Shown piece by piece: positions 48,362 to 59,608 of a stretch of 64,000 bases of DNA. Origin of the DNA: Pseudomonas citronellolis (GTDB lineage Bacteria > Pseudomonadota > Gammaproteobacteria > Pseudomonadales > Pseudomonadaceae); assembly GCF_900112375.1 (NCBI RefSeq), contig NZ_FOLS01000017.1, positions 62,001 to 126,000 of the forward strand. The letters run 5' to 3'. Below the pieces are notes generated by a model. That model was given only the letters and a program-made list of their open reading frames with translations, was not told the origin of the DNA and did not search any database. The position numbers were made by a program, and so were the translations under genes. Numbering within the stretch: the stretch's first letter is position 1; each line of letters starts with the position of its first letter.

Positions 48362-49540
48362 TCAGCGTTCCAGGGCCAGCGCGACGCCCTGGCCACCGCC
48401 GATGCACAGGGTGGCGAGGCCCTTCTTCGCGTCGCGGCGGAGCATTTCGTGCAGCAGGCTGACCAGCACGCGGCAGCCGGAGGCGCCGATGGGGTGGCCG
48501 AGGGCGATGGCGCCGCCGTTGACGTTGACCTTGGCGGTGTCCCAGCCCAGTTCCTTGCCCACCGCCAGGGATTGCGCGGCGAAGGCTTCGTTGGCCTCGA
48601 TCAGGTCCAGCTCGGCCAGCTGCCAGCCGGCCTTGTCCAGGCAGCGGCGGGTGGCGGAGACCGGGCCGATGCCCATGATCGCCGGGTCGACGCCGGCATT
48701 GGCGTAGGCGGCGATGCGCGCCAGCACCGGCAGGCCCAGTTCGGCGGCCTTGGCGGCGCTCATCAGCAGCACCGCGGCGGCGCCGTCGTTGAGGGTGGAG
48801 GCGTTGCCGGCGGTGACGCTGCCGTCTTTCTTGAAGGCCGGCTTGAGCTTGGCCAGGGACTCGGCGCTGGTGCCGGCGCGGACCTGCTCATCGGTGACGA
48901 AGCGCAGCGGCTCGCCCTTGCGCTGGGGAATCTCGATGGGGGTGATTTCCGCCTCGAAGCGCCCGGCGGCGATGGCCTCGGCAGCCTTGCGCTGGGACTC
49001 GGCGGCGAAGGCGTCCTGTTCCTCGCGGCTGATGCCGTACTTGTCCACCAGGTTCTCGGCGGTGATGCCCATGTGGTAGTCGTTGAAGGCGTCCCACAGG
49101 CCGTCGACGATCATGCTGTCGAGCAGCTGCGCGTGACCCATGCGCAGGCCGGTGCGGGCCTTGGGCAGCACGTAGGGCGACAGGCTCATGCTTTCCTGGC
49201 CGCCGGCGATGATCACTTCGGCATCGCCGCAGCGGATGGCCTGGGCGGCCAGGTGCAGGGCCTTGAGGCCAGAGCCGCAGACCTTGTTGACGGTCATCGC
49301 CGGTACGCTGTTCGGCAGGCCGGCGGCGATGGCGGCCTGGCGCGCGGGGTTCTGCCCGGCGCCGGCGGTGAGGGTCTGGCCGAGGATGACTTCGTCGACC
49401 GCCTCCGCGGCGACGCCGGTCTGCTCGAGCAGGCGGCGGATCACCGCGGCGCCCAGCTCATGGGCCGGCAGGGCCGACAAGGAACCCTGGAAGCTGCCGA
49501 TGGCGGTGCGGGTGGCAGCGACTATGACGACATCTTGCAT
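48362..49540 (-). CDS. atoB: Acetyl-CoA C-acetyltransferase (thiolase)
   Basis: This biosynthetic or degradative thiolase condenses two acetyl-CoA or cleaves acetoacetyl-CoA. The 392-residue product has the three thiolase signatures: the acylated Cys88 in [30 protein letters not shown] with the catalytic His near 348, and [12 protein letters not shown] with the second Cys near 378. The ATG at 49540 ([15 protein letters not shown]) has GAGGATT upstream; an earlier in-frame ATG has no family match. It stands alone here, so whether it serves acetoacetate use, polyhydroxyalkanoate or leucine breakdown is open; atoB, phaA and thlA are all possible names. Confidence 0.9.
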   Translation of the reverse strand: MQDVVIVAATRTAIGSFQGSLSALPAHELGAAVIRRLLEQTGVAAEAVDEVILGQTLTAGAGQNPARQAAIAAGLPNSVPAMTVNKVCGSGLKALHLAAQAIRCGDAEVIIAGGQESMSLSPYVLPKARTGLRMGHAQLLDSMIVDGLWDAFNDYHMGITAENLVDKYGISREEQDAFAAESQRKAAEAIAAGRFEAEITPIEIPQRKGEPLRFVTDEQVRAGTSAESLAKLKPAFKKDGSVTAGNASTLNDGAAAVLLMSAAKAAELGLPVLARIAAYANAGVDPAIMGIGPVSATRRCLDKAGWQLAELDLIEANEAFAAQSLAVGKELGWDTAKVNVNGGAIALGHPIGASGCRVLVSLLHEMLRRDAKKGLATLCIGGGQGVALALER

Positions 49541-49656
49541 GACACGAATCCTCAGCATGGGGCGGCGCGGGCCGCGGCGAACGAGCGGGCATGGTTGCAC
49601 AGGCGGGCATGGCCGACCACTCTCCGAACCGCTGAGTCAGGCGCGGGATCGACCGG

Positions 49657-50535
49657 TCAGCGCAGCGGCGGCAGGCCCATGCGCCGGCGTGCGCGGTGCA
49701 GCGAGCCGTTGCGCACGGCCCAGCGCAGCAGTGGGACACTGCGTCGCACGCTGGCGCGGATCAGCTGGCGCTGCAGCGGGCGCAGGGAGAAGCCGAGCAT
49801 GTCGGCGGCCCAGTCCGGCAGCAGGTCGATGCCGGCGCGCATCATCAGGGCGCTGAAGGGCCTGGCCAGGGAGCTGGGCGCCGGGGCGTCGAGCAGCACC
49901 TCGACCACGTCGCGGGTGCGCTCGTTGTAGCGCAGCTGGGGGCGCATGCGCTCCAGGTACTCAGCCACCTCCAGGCGCGAGCGCGGCACGTCGCGGGCGC
50001 CCAGGCGTTCGGCGACCAGGGCGATCTCGTCGTAGTAGCGGTCCTGCTCGCTGCCGGGCAGCTCGGGGTTCAGGTAGCGCAGGTGCGACTTGAGGAAGCA
50101 GCTGACCTCGGCGACGTGCACCCAGGTCAGCAGGTCCGGGTCGCTGGCCGAGTAGAAGGTGCCGTCGGGTAGGGTGCCGCTGACGTTGTCGTGGATGCGC
50201 CGCACCCGGGCGATCAGCTTCTCGGCATCGGCCACCGAGCCGTAGGTGGTGGTGGAGATGAACTGGCCGGTGCGGCGCAGGCGGCCGAGCATGTCGGCGC
50301 GGAAGTTGGAGTGGTCCCAGACGCCGCCCAGGGCGGCGGGGTGGAGCATCTGCAGGAGCAGGGCGCTGATGCCGCCGATGAGCATGGAGCTGAAGTCGCC
50401 ATGGACTTTCCAGCAAGCCGAATCGGGGCCGAACAGGCCCGGGTCGCCCTTGGGGGATTCGAAATCGACGCCCCCGAGGGCGAGTCCGGTCAGGCTCAGG
50501 ACCTGGCTTTCGATATGACGGCGAACGGTTTCCAT
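49657..50535 (-). CDS. DUF2236 (MpaB/latex-clearing-like) protein
   Basis: This 292-residue all-alpha protein matches the oxygenase-MpaB (DUF2236) family, whose studied members bind heme, such as rubber oxygenases. Family segments are WKVHGDFSSMLIGGISALLL, MLHPAALGGVWDHSNF, TTTYGSVADAEKLIARVRRI and TWVHVAEVSCFLKSHLRY. Conserved Arg and His residues that could ligate heme are present. No signal peptide is visible, so it is likely cytoplasmic. The start is the ATG at 50535; a TTG at 50550 is also in frame. It shares the acsB strand across an inverted-repeat element. The substrate is unknown. Confidence 0.82.
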   Translation of the reverse strand: METVRRHIESQVLSLTGLALGGVDFESPKGDPGLFGPDSACWKVHGDFSSMLIGGISALLLQMLHPAALGGVWDHSNFRADMLGRLRRTGQFISTTTYGSVADAEKLIARVRRIHDNVSGTLPDGTFYSASDPDLLTWVHVAEVSCFLKSHLRYLNPELPGSEQDRYYDEIALVAERLGARDVPRSRLEVAEYLERMRPQLRYNERTRDVVEVLLDAPAPSSLARPFSALMMRAGIDLLPDWAADMLGFSLRPLQRQLIRASVRRSVPLLRWAVRNGSLHRARRRMGLPPLR

Positions 50536-50540
50536 GACGG

Positions 50541-50627
50541 GGAGCTGCAAGCCTCAAGCGTCAAGCTACAAGTGGTGCATACGGTTAGCTTAACCGCAGG
50601 CTCTCCAGCTTGCAGCTTGCAGCCGCC
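50541..50627. repeat. Third AAGCT-type inverted repeat, between acsB and the DUF2236 gene
   Basis: GAGCTGCAAGCCTCAAGC faces GCTTGCAGCTTGCAGCC, with an inner CGGTTAGCTTAACCG hairpin. It fills nearly the entire gap between the two genes and may separate their mRNA levels. Confidence 0.7.
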
Positions 50628-50629
50628 CT

Positions 50630-52567
<1,938 letters not shown>

Positions 52568-52577
52568 GACGATATCC

Positions 52578-52585
52578 TTGTTGTT
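52578..52585 (-). promoter_or_regulatory. CA motif (Hfq/Crc site) at the acsB ribosome binding site
   Basis: The minus strand reads AACAACAAGGA, a perfect AAnAAnAA motif fused to the Shine-Dalgarno. Bound Hfq/Crc would block acsB translation until CrcZ rises. Confidence 0.75.
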
Positions 52586-52821
52586 GTGATGTCTTGGTAA
52601 GGCGTCTGGCTCAAGACTGGGCCAATGCGCGGCCCGGTTCAAGTCTTGGAGGGATGGCCGGCAGTTCGGCCGGGGCTTGCAAACGCCCGCGTGCAGCGAA
52701 TGCCTTGCGCAGGGCGAATAACGCGCCAGCGGTATCCGCTGTCGGTTCGTGCGCCGGGGCTACGGGGATATGCCATGCCTCCCGGCGGAACTGTCTTGCA
52801 GGCCGCGCTGGGATGCTCTTC

Positions 52822-52959
52822 GTAGGAGCGAGCTTGCTCGCGAACACACTCCGCTGCGGGGCTCATTCGCGAGCAAGCTCGCTCCTATGAAAAGCCGTGC
52901 TTCCTGGAAACGTAGGAGCGGGCCCTGCCCGCGATTTCGCGCGCAGGGCGCGCTCCTAC
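52822..52959. repeat. REPIN and adjacent degenerate REP pair upstream of acsB
   Basis: 52822-52888 is a REPIN inside the exact 99-bp copy (52789-52887) of 1115-1213. 52912-52959 is a GTAGGAGCGGGCCCTGC...GCGCTCCTAC hairpin like 11162-11210. The remaining bases 52586-52788 hold no gene, only a small GGCCGG...GGCCGG hairpin near 52655-52670. Confidence 0.85.
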
Positions 52960-52996
52960 AGGGGAATGGCGGGGCGGCGTTGCCGTAGCGGAAACG

Positions 52997-53034
52997 AAAA
53001 CGCCGCTTCCCCTGTGGAGGAAACGGCGCTTTTT
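52997..53034 (-). terminator. Terminator of pgi
   Basis: On the minus strand an imperfect stem (GCGCCGTTTCC with GGAAGCGGCGT) is followed by TTTTCGTTT, 14 bases after the pgi stop. An A-run on the other side makes it partly bidirectional. Confidence 0.7.
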
Positions 53035-53047
53035 GCCAAGGCAGGAA

Positions 53048-54712
53048 TCAGCCGCGGTGACGGCCGCGGAAGTAGTCGATCAGGCCCTGGGTGGAGGCGT
53101 CTTCGGCGCCCGACTCGTCGCTGCCGACCAGGCGCCCGTAGACGGCCTTGCCCAGCTCCTTGCCCAGCTCCACGCCCCACTGGTCGAAGGCGTTGATGCC
53201 CCAGAGAATGCTCTGCACGTAGACCTTGTGCTCGTACATGGCGATCAGCGCGCCCAGGCGGCGGGCGCTGATGCGCTCCAGCACCAGGGTGTTGCTCGGG
53301 CGGTTGCCGGGGATCACCTTGTGCGGCGCCAGGCGCTGCACCTCGGCCTCGTCCAGTCCTTTTGCGCGCAGCTCGGCCTCGGCTTCGGCGCGGGTCTTGC
53401 CCTGCATCAGCGCCTGGCTCTGCGACAGGCAGTTGGCGTACAGCCACTGGTGGTGGTCAGCCAGCGGGTTGTAGCTGGAGATCGGGACGATGAAGTCCGC
53501 CGGGATCAGCTGGGTGCCCTGGTGCAGCAACTGGTGGTAGGCGTGCTGGCCGTTGCAGCCGACGCCGCCCCAGATCACCGGGCCGGTGCCGGCGCTGACC
53601 GGGGTGCCGTCCTGGCGCACGCTCTTGCCGTTGGACTCCATATCCAACTGCTGCAGGTGGTCGGTGATGTTCCGCAGGTAGTAGTCGTAGGGCAGGATGG
53701 CATGGCTGCGCGAGCCCCAGAAATCGCCGTACCAGACGCCGAGCAAGCCCAGCAGCACCGGGATGTTGCGGGCGAAGGGCGCGCTCTGGAAGTGCTGGTC
53801 CATGCTGTAGGCGCCGGACAGCAGTTCCTTGAAGTTGTTGATGCCCACCGACATGGCGATCGGCAGGCCGATGGCCGACCACAGCGAGTAGCGCCCGCCG
53901 ACCCAGTCCCACATGGGGAACACGTTCTCTTCGCGGATGCCGAAGGCCACCGCCGCTTCCTTGTTGCTGGAAACCGCGATGAAGTGGCGGTACAGCTCGG
54001 CTTCGTTGCCGCCCTGGGCCAGGTACCAGGCGCGTGCGGCCTGGGCGTTCTTCAGCGTCTCCAGGGTGCCGAAGGACTTGGAGGAGACGATGAACAGGGT
54101 GGTCTCGGCGTTCAGCTTGCTGGTCAGCTCGCGGAACTCGCTGCCGTCGATATTGGCCAGGTAGTGGCAGCGCACGCCTTTCTGGGCGAAAGGCAGCAGG
54201 GCCTCGGAGACTAGCTGCGGGCCGAGGAAGGAGCCGCCGATGCCGATGTTCACCACGTCGGTGATGGGCTTCTCGGTGTAGCCGCGCCACAGGCCGTTGT
54301 GCACGTAGCTGACCAGCTCGGTCATCTGGTGCAGCACGCGGTGCACTTCCGGCATCACGTCGACGCCGTCCACCAGCACCTTGTCGCCGATCGGCCGGCG
54401 CAGCGCGGTGTGCAGCACCGGGCGGCGCTCGGAGGCGTTGATCACGTCGCCGCGGAACATGGACTGGATGGCCTCGCCCAGCTGGGCTTCTTCCGCCAGC
54501 TTGACCAGCAGGCCGAGGGTGTCCTCGCGGATCAGGTTCTTCGAGAAGTCGAGGAACAGGCCGCAGGCGCTCAGGGAGAAACGCTCGAAACGCTTCGGAT
54601 CGCCGGCGAATGCCTGGCGCATGCTGAAGTCCTGCAGATCCTTGCGGTGCTCGGCCAGTGCCTGCCAGCTCGGCAGGCGAGTGGCATCCAGCGGGGTGAG
54701 GTGGTGTTCCAT
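53048..54712 (-). CDS. pgi: Glucose-6-phosphate isomerase
   Basis: Pgi interconverts glucose-6-phosphate and fructose-6-phosphate. The 554-residue product shows the two family signatures: [17 protein letters not shown] in the middle and [18 protein letters not shown] near the C-terminus. It also has the phosphate-binding [13 protein letters not shown] and SKSFGTLET segments, with catalytic Glu and His in [18 protein letters not shown] and HKVIPGN regions. GAAGGT precedes the ATG. A terminator on each side makes it monocistronic. In Pseudomonas, which lacks phosphofructokinase, it serves the hexose cycle and gluconeogenesis. Confidence 0.98.
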   Translation of the reverse strand: MEHHLTPLDATRLPSWQALAEHRKDLQDFSMRQAFAGDPKRFERFSLSACGLFLDFSKNLIREDTLGLLVKLAEEAQLGEAIQSMFRGDVINASERRPVLHTALRRPIGDKVLVDGVDVMPEVHRVLHQMTELVSYVHNGLWRGYTEKPITDVVNIGIGGSFLGPQLVSEALLPFAQKGVRCHYLANIDGSEFRELTSKLNAETTLFIVSSKSFGTLETLKNAQAARAWYLAQGGNEAELYRHFIAVSSNKEAAVAFGIREENVFPMWDWVGGRYSLWSAIGLPIAMSVGINNFKELLSGAYSMDQHFQSAPFARNIPVLLGLLGVWYGDFWGSRSHAILPYDYYLRNITDHLQQLDMESNGKSVRQDGTPVSAGTGPVIWGGVGCNGQHAYHQLLHQGTQLIPADFIVPISSYNPLADHHQWLYANCLSQSQALMQGKTRAEAEAELRAKGLDEAEVQRLAPHKVIPGNRPSNTLVLERISARRLGALIAMYEHKVYVQSILWGINAFDQWGVELGKELGKAVYGRLVGSDESGAEDASTQGLIDYFRGRHRG

Positions 54713-54751
54713 GCGGTACCTTCGGGGGTGTGACGTGCGTTGGAGCGTGAA

Positions 54752-54774
54752 AAAGCCCGGGGGTTCCGGGCTTT
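54752..54774 (-). terminator. Terminator between panD and pgi
   Basis: AAAGCCCGG-GGGTT-CCGGGCTTT, a 9-bp perfect stem six bases after panD. On the minus strand it reads into TTTTTCACG. Confidence 0.88.
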
Positions 54775-54780
54775 GACGGT

Positions 54781-55161
54781 TCAGGCGAGCTGCACCGGGA
54801 TGGCGTTGCTGGTGTGGCTGAGCTGGTTGCCCGGGGCCATGTAGAGCATGCGCGGCTGGTAGTTGGCGAGCTCGGCGTCGCTGTACTGAGCATAAGCGCA
54901 GATGATCACCCGGTCACCCACCTTGGCCTTGTGTGCGGCGGCGCCGTTGACCGAAATCATCCGCGAGCCTTCCTCGCCGCGGATGGCGTAGGTGGTGAAG
55001 CGCTCGCCGTTGTCGACGTTGTAGATCTGGATCTGTTCGTACTCGCGGATACCGGCGAGGTCCAGCCACTCGCCATCGATGGCGCAGGAGCCTTCGTAGT
55101 CGAGGACGGCGTGGGTGACTTCGGCGCGGTGCAGCTTGGCCTTGAGCATGATGCTGTGCAT
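54781..55161 (-). CDS. panD: Aspartate 1-decarboxylase (PanD proenzyme)
   Basis: PanD makes beta-alanine from aspartate for pantothenate. The 126-residue proenzyme self-cleaves between G24 and S25 (YEGSCAID), turning Ser25 into the catalytic pyruvoyl group. [33 protein letters not shown] and the catalytic Tyr region follow. AGGAGCG precedes the ATG. It lies upstream of pgi and downstream of panC on the same strand. The panC-panD gap of about 109 bases shows no terminator, so panB-panC-panD may be one transcript. Confidence 0.98.
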   Translation of the reverse strand: MHSIMLKAKLHRAEVTHAVLDYEGSCAIDGEWLDLAGIREYEQIQIYNVDNGERFTTYAIRGEEGSRMISVNGAAAHKAKVGDRVIICAYAQYSDAELANYQPRMLYMAPGNQLSHTSNAIPVQLA

Positions 55162-55270
55162 GGCGGCGCTCCTGTTGTTGTGGGGCTTGGCGCGGACGGC
55201 GGCAGAGTATGCCCAACCTGTTACCCGGCCTCAAGCCGCGTGCGGCGCGGCCTGGGCGGGTAACGGCGGG

Positions 55271-56122
55271 TCAGTCGAGCTGCAGCGGCAGGTTGTCGAT
55301 CAGGCGGGTCTTGCCGAGGAAGGCGGCGGCCAGGACCACCACCTGCCGGTCGCCGGCGCCGGCCGGGCGCAGGCTCAGGGCCTCGCGGATTTCCAGGTAG
55401 TCCACCCGCAGGCCGGCGGCCTCGATCTGCCGGCGGCCCTCTTCGAGCAGCGCCGGAAAGTCGCGCGAGCCGCCGCGCAGGGCCTCGGCGAGCTGCCGCA
55501 GGGTGCGCTGGATGGCCGGCGCGCGGGCGCGCTCGTCGTCGTTCAGGTAGCCGTTGCGCGAGGACAGCGCCAGGCCGTCCTCGGCGCGCACGGTGGGCTC
55601 GCCGAAGATCTGCACGGGGATGTTCAGGTCGCGCACCAGCTTGCGGATCACCGCCAGTTGCTGGAAGTCCTTCTCGCCGAACAGCGCCATGTCCGGCTGC
55701 ACCATGTTCAGCAGCTTGCAGACCACGGTGGCGACGCCATCGAAGTGGCCCGGACGGCTGCCGCCGCACAGCCCCTCGGAAACGCCGGGCACGCTGACCT
55801 TGGTCTGGCCTTGCATGCCGTCGGGGTACATCTCTTCCACGCCCGGGGCGAACAGCAGGTGGCAGCCGGCTTCCAGCAGCTTGGCCTGGTCGGCGGCGAG
55901 GGTGCGCGGGTACTTGTCCAGGTCTTCGCTGGGGCCGAACTGCAGCGGGTTGACGAAGATGCTGGCGACCACGAAGTCGGCGCGCTGGCCGGCCTTGGCC
56001 ACCAGGGCGGCGTGGCCGGCGTGCAGGTTGCCCATGGTCGGCACCAGGGCGATGCGCTTGCCTTCGCCGCGCGCGCGGGCGACGGCGGCGCGCAGTTCGC
56101 GGACGGTCTTGACGGTGTTCAT
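55271..56122 (-). CDS. panC: Pantothenate synthetase
   Basis: PanC condenses pantoate and beta-alanine with ATP. The 283-residue Rossmann ligase has the class I tRNA-synthetase-like [14 protein letters not shown] (HIGH-type motif), [52 protein letters not shown] and the KMSKS-like [10 protein letters not shown]. The ATG at 56122 overlaps the panB stop (TCAT on the plus strand, ATGA in coding sense), so the two are translationally coupled; a longer frame to 56521 is an artefact. Confidence 0.98.
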   Translation of the reverse strand: MNTVKTVRELRAAVARARGEGKRIALVPTMGNLHAGHAALVAKAGQRADFVVASIFVNPLQFGPSEDLDKYPRTLAADQAKLLEAGCHLLFAPGVEEMYPDGMQGQTKVSVPGVSEGLCGGSRPGHFDGVATVVCKLLNMVQPDMALFGEKDFQQLAVIRKLVRDLNIPVQIFGEPTVRAEDGLALSSRNGYLNDDERARAPAIQRTLRQLAEALRGGSRDFPALLEEGRRQIEAAGLRVDYLEIREALSLRPAGAGDRQVVVLAAAFLGKTRLIDNLPLQLD

Positions 56123-56919
56123 GCGGAGAATCCGTGTTCGGGGCCGGGGAAGGAGCCGTCTTTCACGGCCTTGACGTAGGCGGCGAAGGCGCCCTGGATG
56201 CTGTCCTGGCCTTCCATGAAGTTCTTCACGAACTTGGGCGAGCGGCCGGACAGCGACAGGCCGAGCATGTCGTGCATCACCAGGACCTGGCCGTCGGTGC
56301 CGGGGCCGGCGCCGATGCCGATCACCGGGATCTTCACCGCTTCGCTGATCTCCTGGCCCAGGGCGCTGGGCACGCACTCCAGCAGCAGCATGGCGACGCC
56401 GGCCTGCTCCAGGGCGATGGCGTCGGCGCGCAGCTGGCGGGCCTGGGCTTCCTGGCGGCCCTGGACCTTGAAGCCGCCGAACAGGTTGACCGATTGCGGA
56501 GTCAGGCCCAGGTGCGCGCACACCGGCACGCCCATCTGCGCCAGGCGCACGATGGGCTCGGCCAGCCAGGCGCCGCCTTCGAGCTTGACCATGTGGGCGC
56601 CGGCCTGCATGACCTTGACCGCGTCGTCCAGCAGGCGCTGCAGCGAGGTGCCGGAGGCGAAGGGCAGGTCGGTGACGATCATCGCGCCCTGGTTGCCGCG
56701 CTTCACGCAGGCGGTGTGGTAGGCCATTTCCTCGACCGTGACCGGCAGCGTGCTGTCGTGGCCTTGCAGCACCATGCCGAGGGAGTCGCCGATCAGCAGC
56801 ATCTCCGCGCCCGCGGCGCTGGCCGCCTGGGCGAAGGTGGCATCGTAGGCTGTGAGCATCGCGATCTTCTCGCCGCTTTGCTTCAGGCCTTGCAGGGTGG
56901 TCAGGGTGACATCAGGCAT
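56119..56919 (-). CDS. panB: 3-methyl-2-oxobutanoate hydroxymethyltransferase
   Basis: PanB makes ketopantoate from alpha-ketoisovalerate and methylene-tetrahydrofolate. The 266-residue TIM barrel has [19 protein letters not shown], the metal-binding [30 protein letters not shown], and the catalytic Glu in [11 protein letters not shown], then [25 protein letters not shown] site precedes the ATG. It overlaps panC by four bases. The folK-pcnB pair lies upstream with 124 bases between, which is the usual Pseudomonas order. Confidence 0.98.
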   Translation of the reverse strand: MPDVTLTTLQGLKQSGEKIAMLTAYDATFAQAASAAGAEMLLIGDSLGMVLQGHDSTLPVTVEEMAYHTACVKRGNQGAMIVTDLPFASGTSLQRLLDDAVKVMQAGAHMVKLEGGAWLAEPIVRLAQMGVPVCAHLGLTPQSVNLFGGFKVQGRQEAQARQLRADAIALEQAGVAMLLLECVPSALGQEISEAVKIPVIGIGAGPGTDGQVLVMHDMLGLSLSGRSPKFVKNFMEGQDSIQGAFAAYVKAVKDGSFPGPEHGFSA

Positions 56920-57043
56920 GAAAACGGTCCTCGTTGGGCCGGCTGGCGCCGGCGCGGGGCACCTATAGTCCGGATGGGGCGGAGCGAAGTCAATCGCAGG
57001 TGTTACCGGACTGTTACGGCGTTACCGCCAACTGGGGTGACGA

Positions 57044-57529
57044 TCAGGATAGCCGTTCGAGGCCCGCGAATGGGCAATCCGCCAGCAGTTCCGACAGGCT
57101 GCGGCCGTCGGGCAGGCGCAGCTGCGGCGCCAGGTCCGCCAGGGGGTAGAGGACGAAGGCGCGGGCGTGCATGTGGTAGTGCGGCACGGTCAGGCGCGGC
57201 TCGTCGAGCTGGCGCTCGCCGAACAGCAGGATATCCAGGTCGAGGGTGCGCGGGCCCCAGCGTTCGTCCTTGCGCACGCGGCCCTGTTCCAGCTCGATGC
57301 GCTGCAGGGCGTCGAGCAGCGCCAGGGGCGCAAGCTCGGTGTCCAGCGCGGCGACGGCGTTGACGTAGCGCGGCTGGTCCGGCGGGCCCAGCGGGTCGCT
57401 GATGTAGAAGGGCGAAACCGCGGCGACCGTGGTCTGCGGAATGGCCTGCAGGGCCTCGATGGCGGCGCGCAGTTGGCCCAGGGGATCGGCAAGGTTGCTG
57501 CCCAGGCCGAGATAGACGCGCTCGCTCAC
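57044..57529 (-). CDS. folK: Dihydropterin pyrophosphokinase
   Basis: FolK transfers pyrophosphate from ATP to 6-hydroxymethyl-dihydropterin, the step before FolP. The 161-residue product has YLGLGSNLADPLGQL at the start, SPFYISDPLGPPDQP with the pterin-binding loop, and the signature RWGPRTLDLDILLFG with the metal-binding Asp pair. The start is GTG at 57529, overlapping the pcnB stop by four bases (GTGA) with GAGGGGG upstream inside pcnB. It is therefore translated by coupling to pcnB, a link between folate synthesis and RNA polyadenylation that is conserved in gamma-proteobacteria. Confidence 0.97.
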   Translation of the reverse strand: MSERVYLGLGSNLADPLGQLRAAIEALQAIPQTTVAAVSPFYISDPLGPPDQPRYVNAVAALDTELAPLALLDALQRIELEQGRVRKDERWGPRTLDLDILLFGERQLDEPRLTVPHYHMHARAFVLYPLADLAPQLRLPDGRSLSELLADCPFAGLERLS

Positions 57530-58929
57530 TCGTTGCCGGCCCCCTCGCTGCGCGGGCCACGGCGGCGACGGCTACCACCGCCGCGGCGACGCTTGCGCGG
57601 GGCCGCTCCGCCATCGTCCTGGCTGGCCGCCAGGTTGCGGATCATGCCGCGGCGTTCGCCGTCGCTGGCGTCCTGGTAGTCGGTCCACCAGTCGCCGAGG
57701 CCGCCGGTTTCCTCGCCGGCGCTCTCGCGCAGCAGCAGGAAGTCGTAGCCGGCGCGGAAGCGCGGGTTCTCCAGCAGCAGGTCGGCGCGCTTGCCCTGGC
57801 GTCGCGGCAGGCGTTCCTGCATGTCCCAGATCTCGCGGATCGGGATGGTGAAGCGCTTGGGCACGGCAGTGCGCTGGCACTGCTCGCTGATCAGTTCATG
57901 GGCGGCTTCCTGCATCGCCGGGATCGGCGGCATGCCGCGCTCCTGCAACTGCGCCACGCGCGCCGGCAGGGCCGGCCAGAGCAGGGCGGCGAAGAGGAAG
58001 GCGGGGGTGACCGGCTTGCCCTGGTGGATGCGCAGATCGGTGTTGGCCAGGGCCTGGCGGATCAGCTTGCCGGTGTATTCCGGGTCGCGGGCCAGGGCCT
58101 TGGCGCTGGCCGGGAACAGCGGGGCGAACAGTTCGTATTCGAGCAGCAGTTCGAAGGTGCGCTCGCCGCGGCCGCTGAGGAACAGCTTGAGCACTTCGTC
58201 GAACAGCCGCGCCGAGGGAATCTCGCGCAGCAGCGGCGCCAGCTTGCGGATCGGCGCGGCGCTGTGCTTCTCGATCTCGAAGTCCAGCTTGGCGGCGAAG
58301 CGCACCGCGCGCAGCATGCGCACCGGGTCCTCGAGGTAGCGCTGCTCGGGGTCGCCGATCAGGCGCACCAGGCGGTTGCGGATGTCGTGCACGCCGTGGG
58401 CGTAGTCGAGGATGCGCTCGTCGCTGCAGTCGAAATACAGGGCGTTGATGGTGAAGTCGCGGCGCTGGGCGTCTTCTTCCAGGGTGCCGTAGACGTTGTC
58501 GCGCAGGATGCGCCCGGCTTCGTTGCGCGAGGCCAGGTTGCTGTCGCCTTCGCCTTCTTCCTGCGGATGGTGGGCACGGAAGGTGGCCACCTCGATGATC
58601 TCGCGGCCGAAATGCACGTGCACCAGCTTGAAGCGCCGGCCGATCACCCGCGCGTTGCGGAATTCGGCGCGCACCTGCTCGGGGGTGGCGCTGGTGGCCA
58701 CGTCGAAGTCCTTGGGGGCGATGCCCAGCAGCGGGTCACGGACGCCGCCGCCGACGATGTAGGCCTGGTATCCCGCCTTCTGCAGCCGGTCCACCACGCT
58801 CACCGCATGCCGGCTGAACTGCTCGCGACGCAGCGAATGCTGGTTGCTGCCGACGATTTCCGGGGTTGTGCGGACTGCGCGCTTGCGGCGCAAGGGAGAG
58901 CGAAGGGAGGAGATCAGCTTTTTCAGCAT
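57526..58929 (-). CDS. pcnB: Poly(A) polymerase I
   Basis: PcnB adds A-tails to RNA 3' ends and speeds decay. The 467-residue nucleotidyltransferase has the KAGYQAYIVGGGVRDPLLG helix, the catalytic DFDVATSATPEQV (DxD), ARVIGRRFKLVHVHFG, the EDAQRRDFTINALYF segment and FEDPVRMLRAVRFAAKLDF-like RYLEDPVRMLRAVRFAAKL. The last 25 residues are strongly basic (PRKRRRGGGSRRRR), as in E. coli. The ATG at 58929 lacks a clear ribosome binding site; E. coli pcnB uses a poor start as well. It is downstream of crcZ on the same strand, and its leader has a 16-bp palindrome. Confidence 0.97.
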   Translation of the reverse strand: MLKKLISSLRSPLRRKRAVRTTPEIVGSNQHSLRREQFSRHAVSVVDRLQKAGYQAYIVGGGVRDPLLGIAPKDFDVATSATPEQVRAEFRNARVIGRRFKLVHVHFGREIIEVATFRAHHPQEEGEGDSNLASRNEAGRILRDNVYGTLEEDAQRRDFTINALYFDCSDERILDYAHGVHDIRNRLVRLIGDPEQRYLEDPVRMLRAVRFAAKLDFEIEKHSAAPIRKLAPLLREIPSARLFDEVLKLFLSGRGERTFELLLEYELFAPLFPASAKALARDPEYTGKLIRQALANTDLRIHQGKPVTPAFLFAALLWPALPARVAQLQERGMPPIPAMQEAAHELISEQCQRTAVPKRFTIPIREIWDMQERLPRRQGKRADLLLENPRFRAGYDFLLLRESAGEETGGLGDWWTDYQDASDGERRGMIRNLAASQDDGGAAPRKRRRGGGSRRRRGPRSEGAGNE

Positions 58930-58958
58930 GTAGGCACTATTAACAGGTTGGGGTGGAT

Positions 58959-58974
58959 TGCGTTGCGCAACGCA
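58959..58974. promoter_or_regulatory. Perfect 16-bp palindrome upstream of pcnB
   Basis: TGCGTTGC-GCAACGCA, centred about 37 bases before the pcnB ATG. A second palindrome CATGCTT-GAA-AAGCATG lies at 59015-59031, flanked by GGCCGG on both sides. Either could be an operator or an mRNA hairpin. Confidence 0.55.
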
Positions 58975-59149
58975 GCGTGCCCTGGCCGGTGGTCGCAGTC
59001 GGCAGGCAGCCCATCATGCTTGAAAAGCATGGCCGGCGGAAACAATCGGCGGTATTTCTGATGCATTGCGTATCCGAATGGGCTCGGATTCTAGCATCGG
59101 GGGGCGTGAGATAGGGAACGAAGGAGAGAAGGGAGCAGGGGAGAGCGGG

Positions 59150-59522
59150 AAAAGCTACTGGGGGAGCCGAAGCTCCCCCCCAAGTAGGTGCGTGCTTTGT
59201 TCTTGTTATGATGCCGGGCTTGTTGTTTTTGTTTGTAGACCCGTCCTCGAGGCTAACCGCTTCGAGGCATTCCCATTCGGGATCGACAAGAGCAAACGGA
59301 TTGCTTTGGTCGCTGAGTGAGCAGTGATCTTTCGATCCAACCGATTTCGCCGCTGCCTTGGGGCAGTTTTATTGTTCTTCGATCGGTTGCGGGATTTCTC
59401 CCGCCAGCTACTCTCCTCCAAAAGAATCAGTTAGCTGCGCCTCCGCGATTTTGTTTTTGTTGTGCTGGAGTCGTTACGTGTTGTTTTTGTTCTGTGGTTT
59501 CGTGCTTGTTATTGTTGTTGTG
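59150..59522 (-). ncRNA. crcZ: CrcZ-type small RNA (Hfq/Crc titrating)
   Basis: The cbrB-pcnB gap of P. aeruginosa encodes CrcZ, and the same gap here has all its marks on the minus strand. A sigma-54 promoter starts it near 59522. About six A-rich CA motifs (AAnAAnAA) occur at 59506-59520, 59481-59491, 59454-59461, 59369-59379, 59220-59227 and 59197-59207. A GGGGGAGC-CGAA-GCTCCCCC hairpin (59160-59179) ends it with TAGCTTTT. The length is about 373 bases, against roughly 407 reported for P. aeruginosa. CrcZ binds Hfq and lifts carbon catabolite repression. Both ends are predicted, not measured. Confidence 0.92.
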
Positions 59523-59533
59523 CCAATAACAAA

Positions 59534-59549
59534 GCAGATGCCGTGCCAA
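59534..59549 (-). promoter_or_regulatory. Sigma-54 promoter of crcZ
   Basis: The minus strand reads TTGGCACGGCATCTGCTT, with GG (59547-59546), exactly ten bases, then GC (59535-59534). This is close to the TGGCACG-N4-TTGCW consensus, with one change (CTGC for TTGC). Confidence 0.9.
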
Positions 59550-59608
59550 CTTTTGAGAATCCTTATTTTTCAAGGGTTTAGCTGTAGGAAGGGGTTTCGG
59601 GCAGGCAC

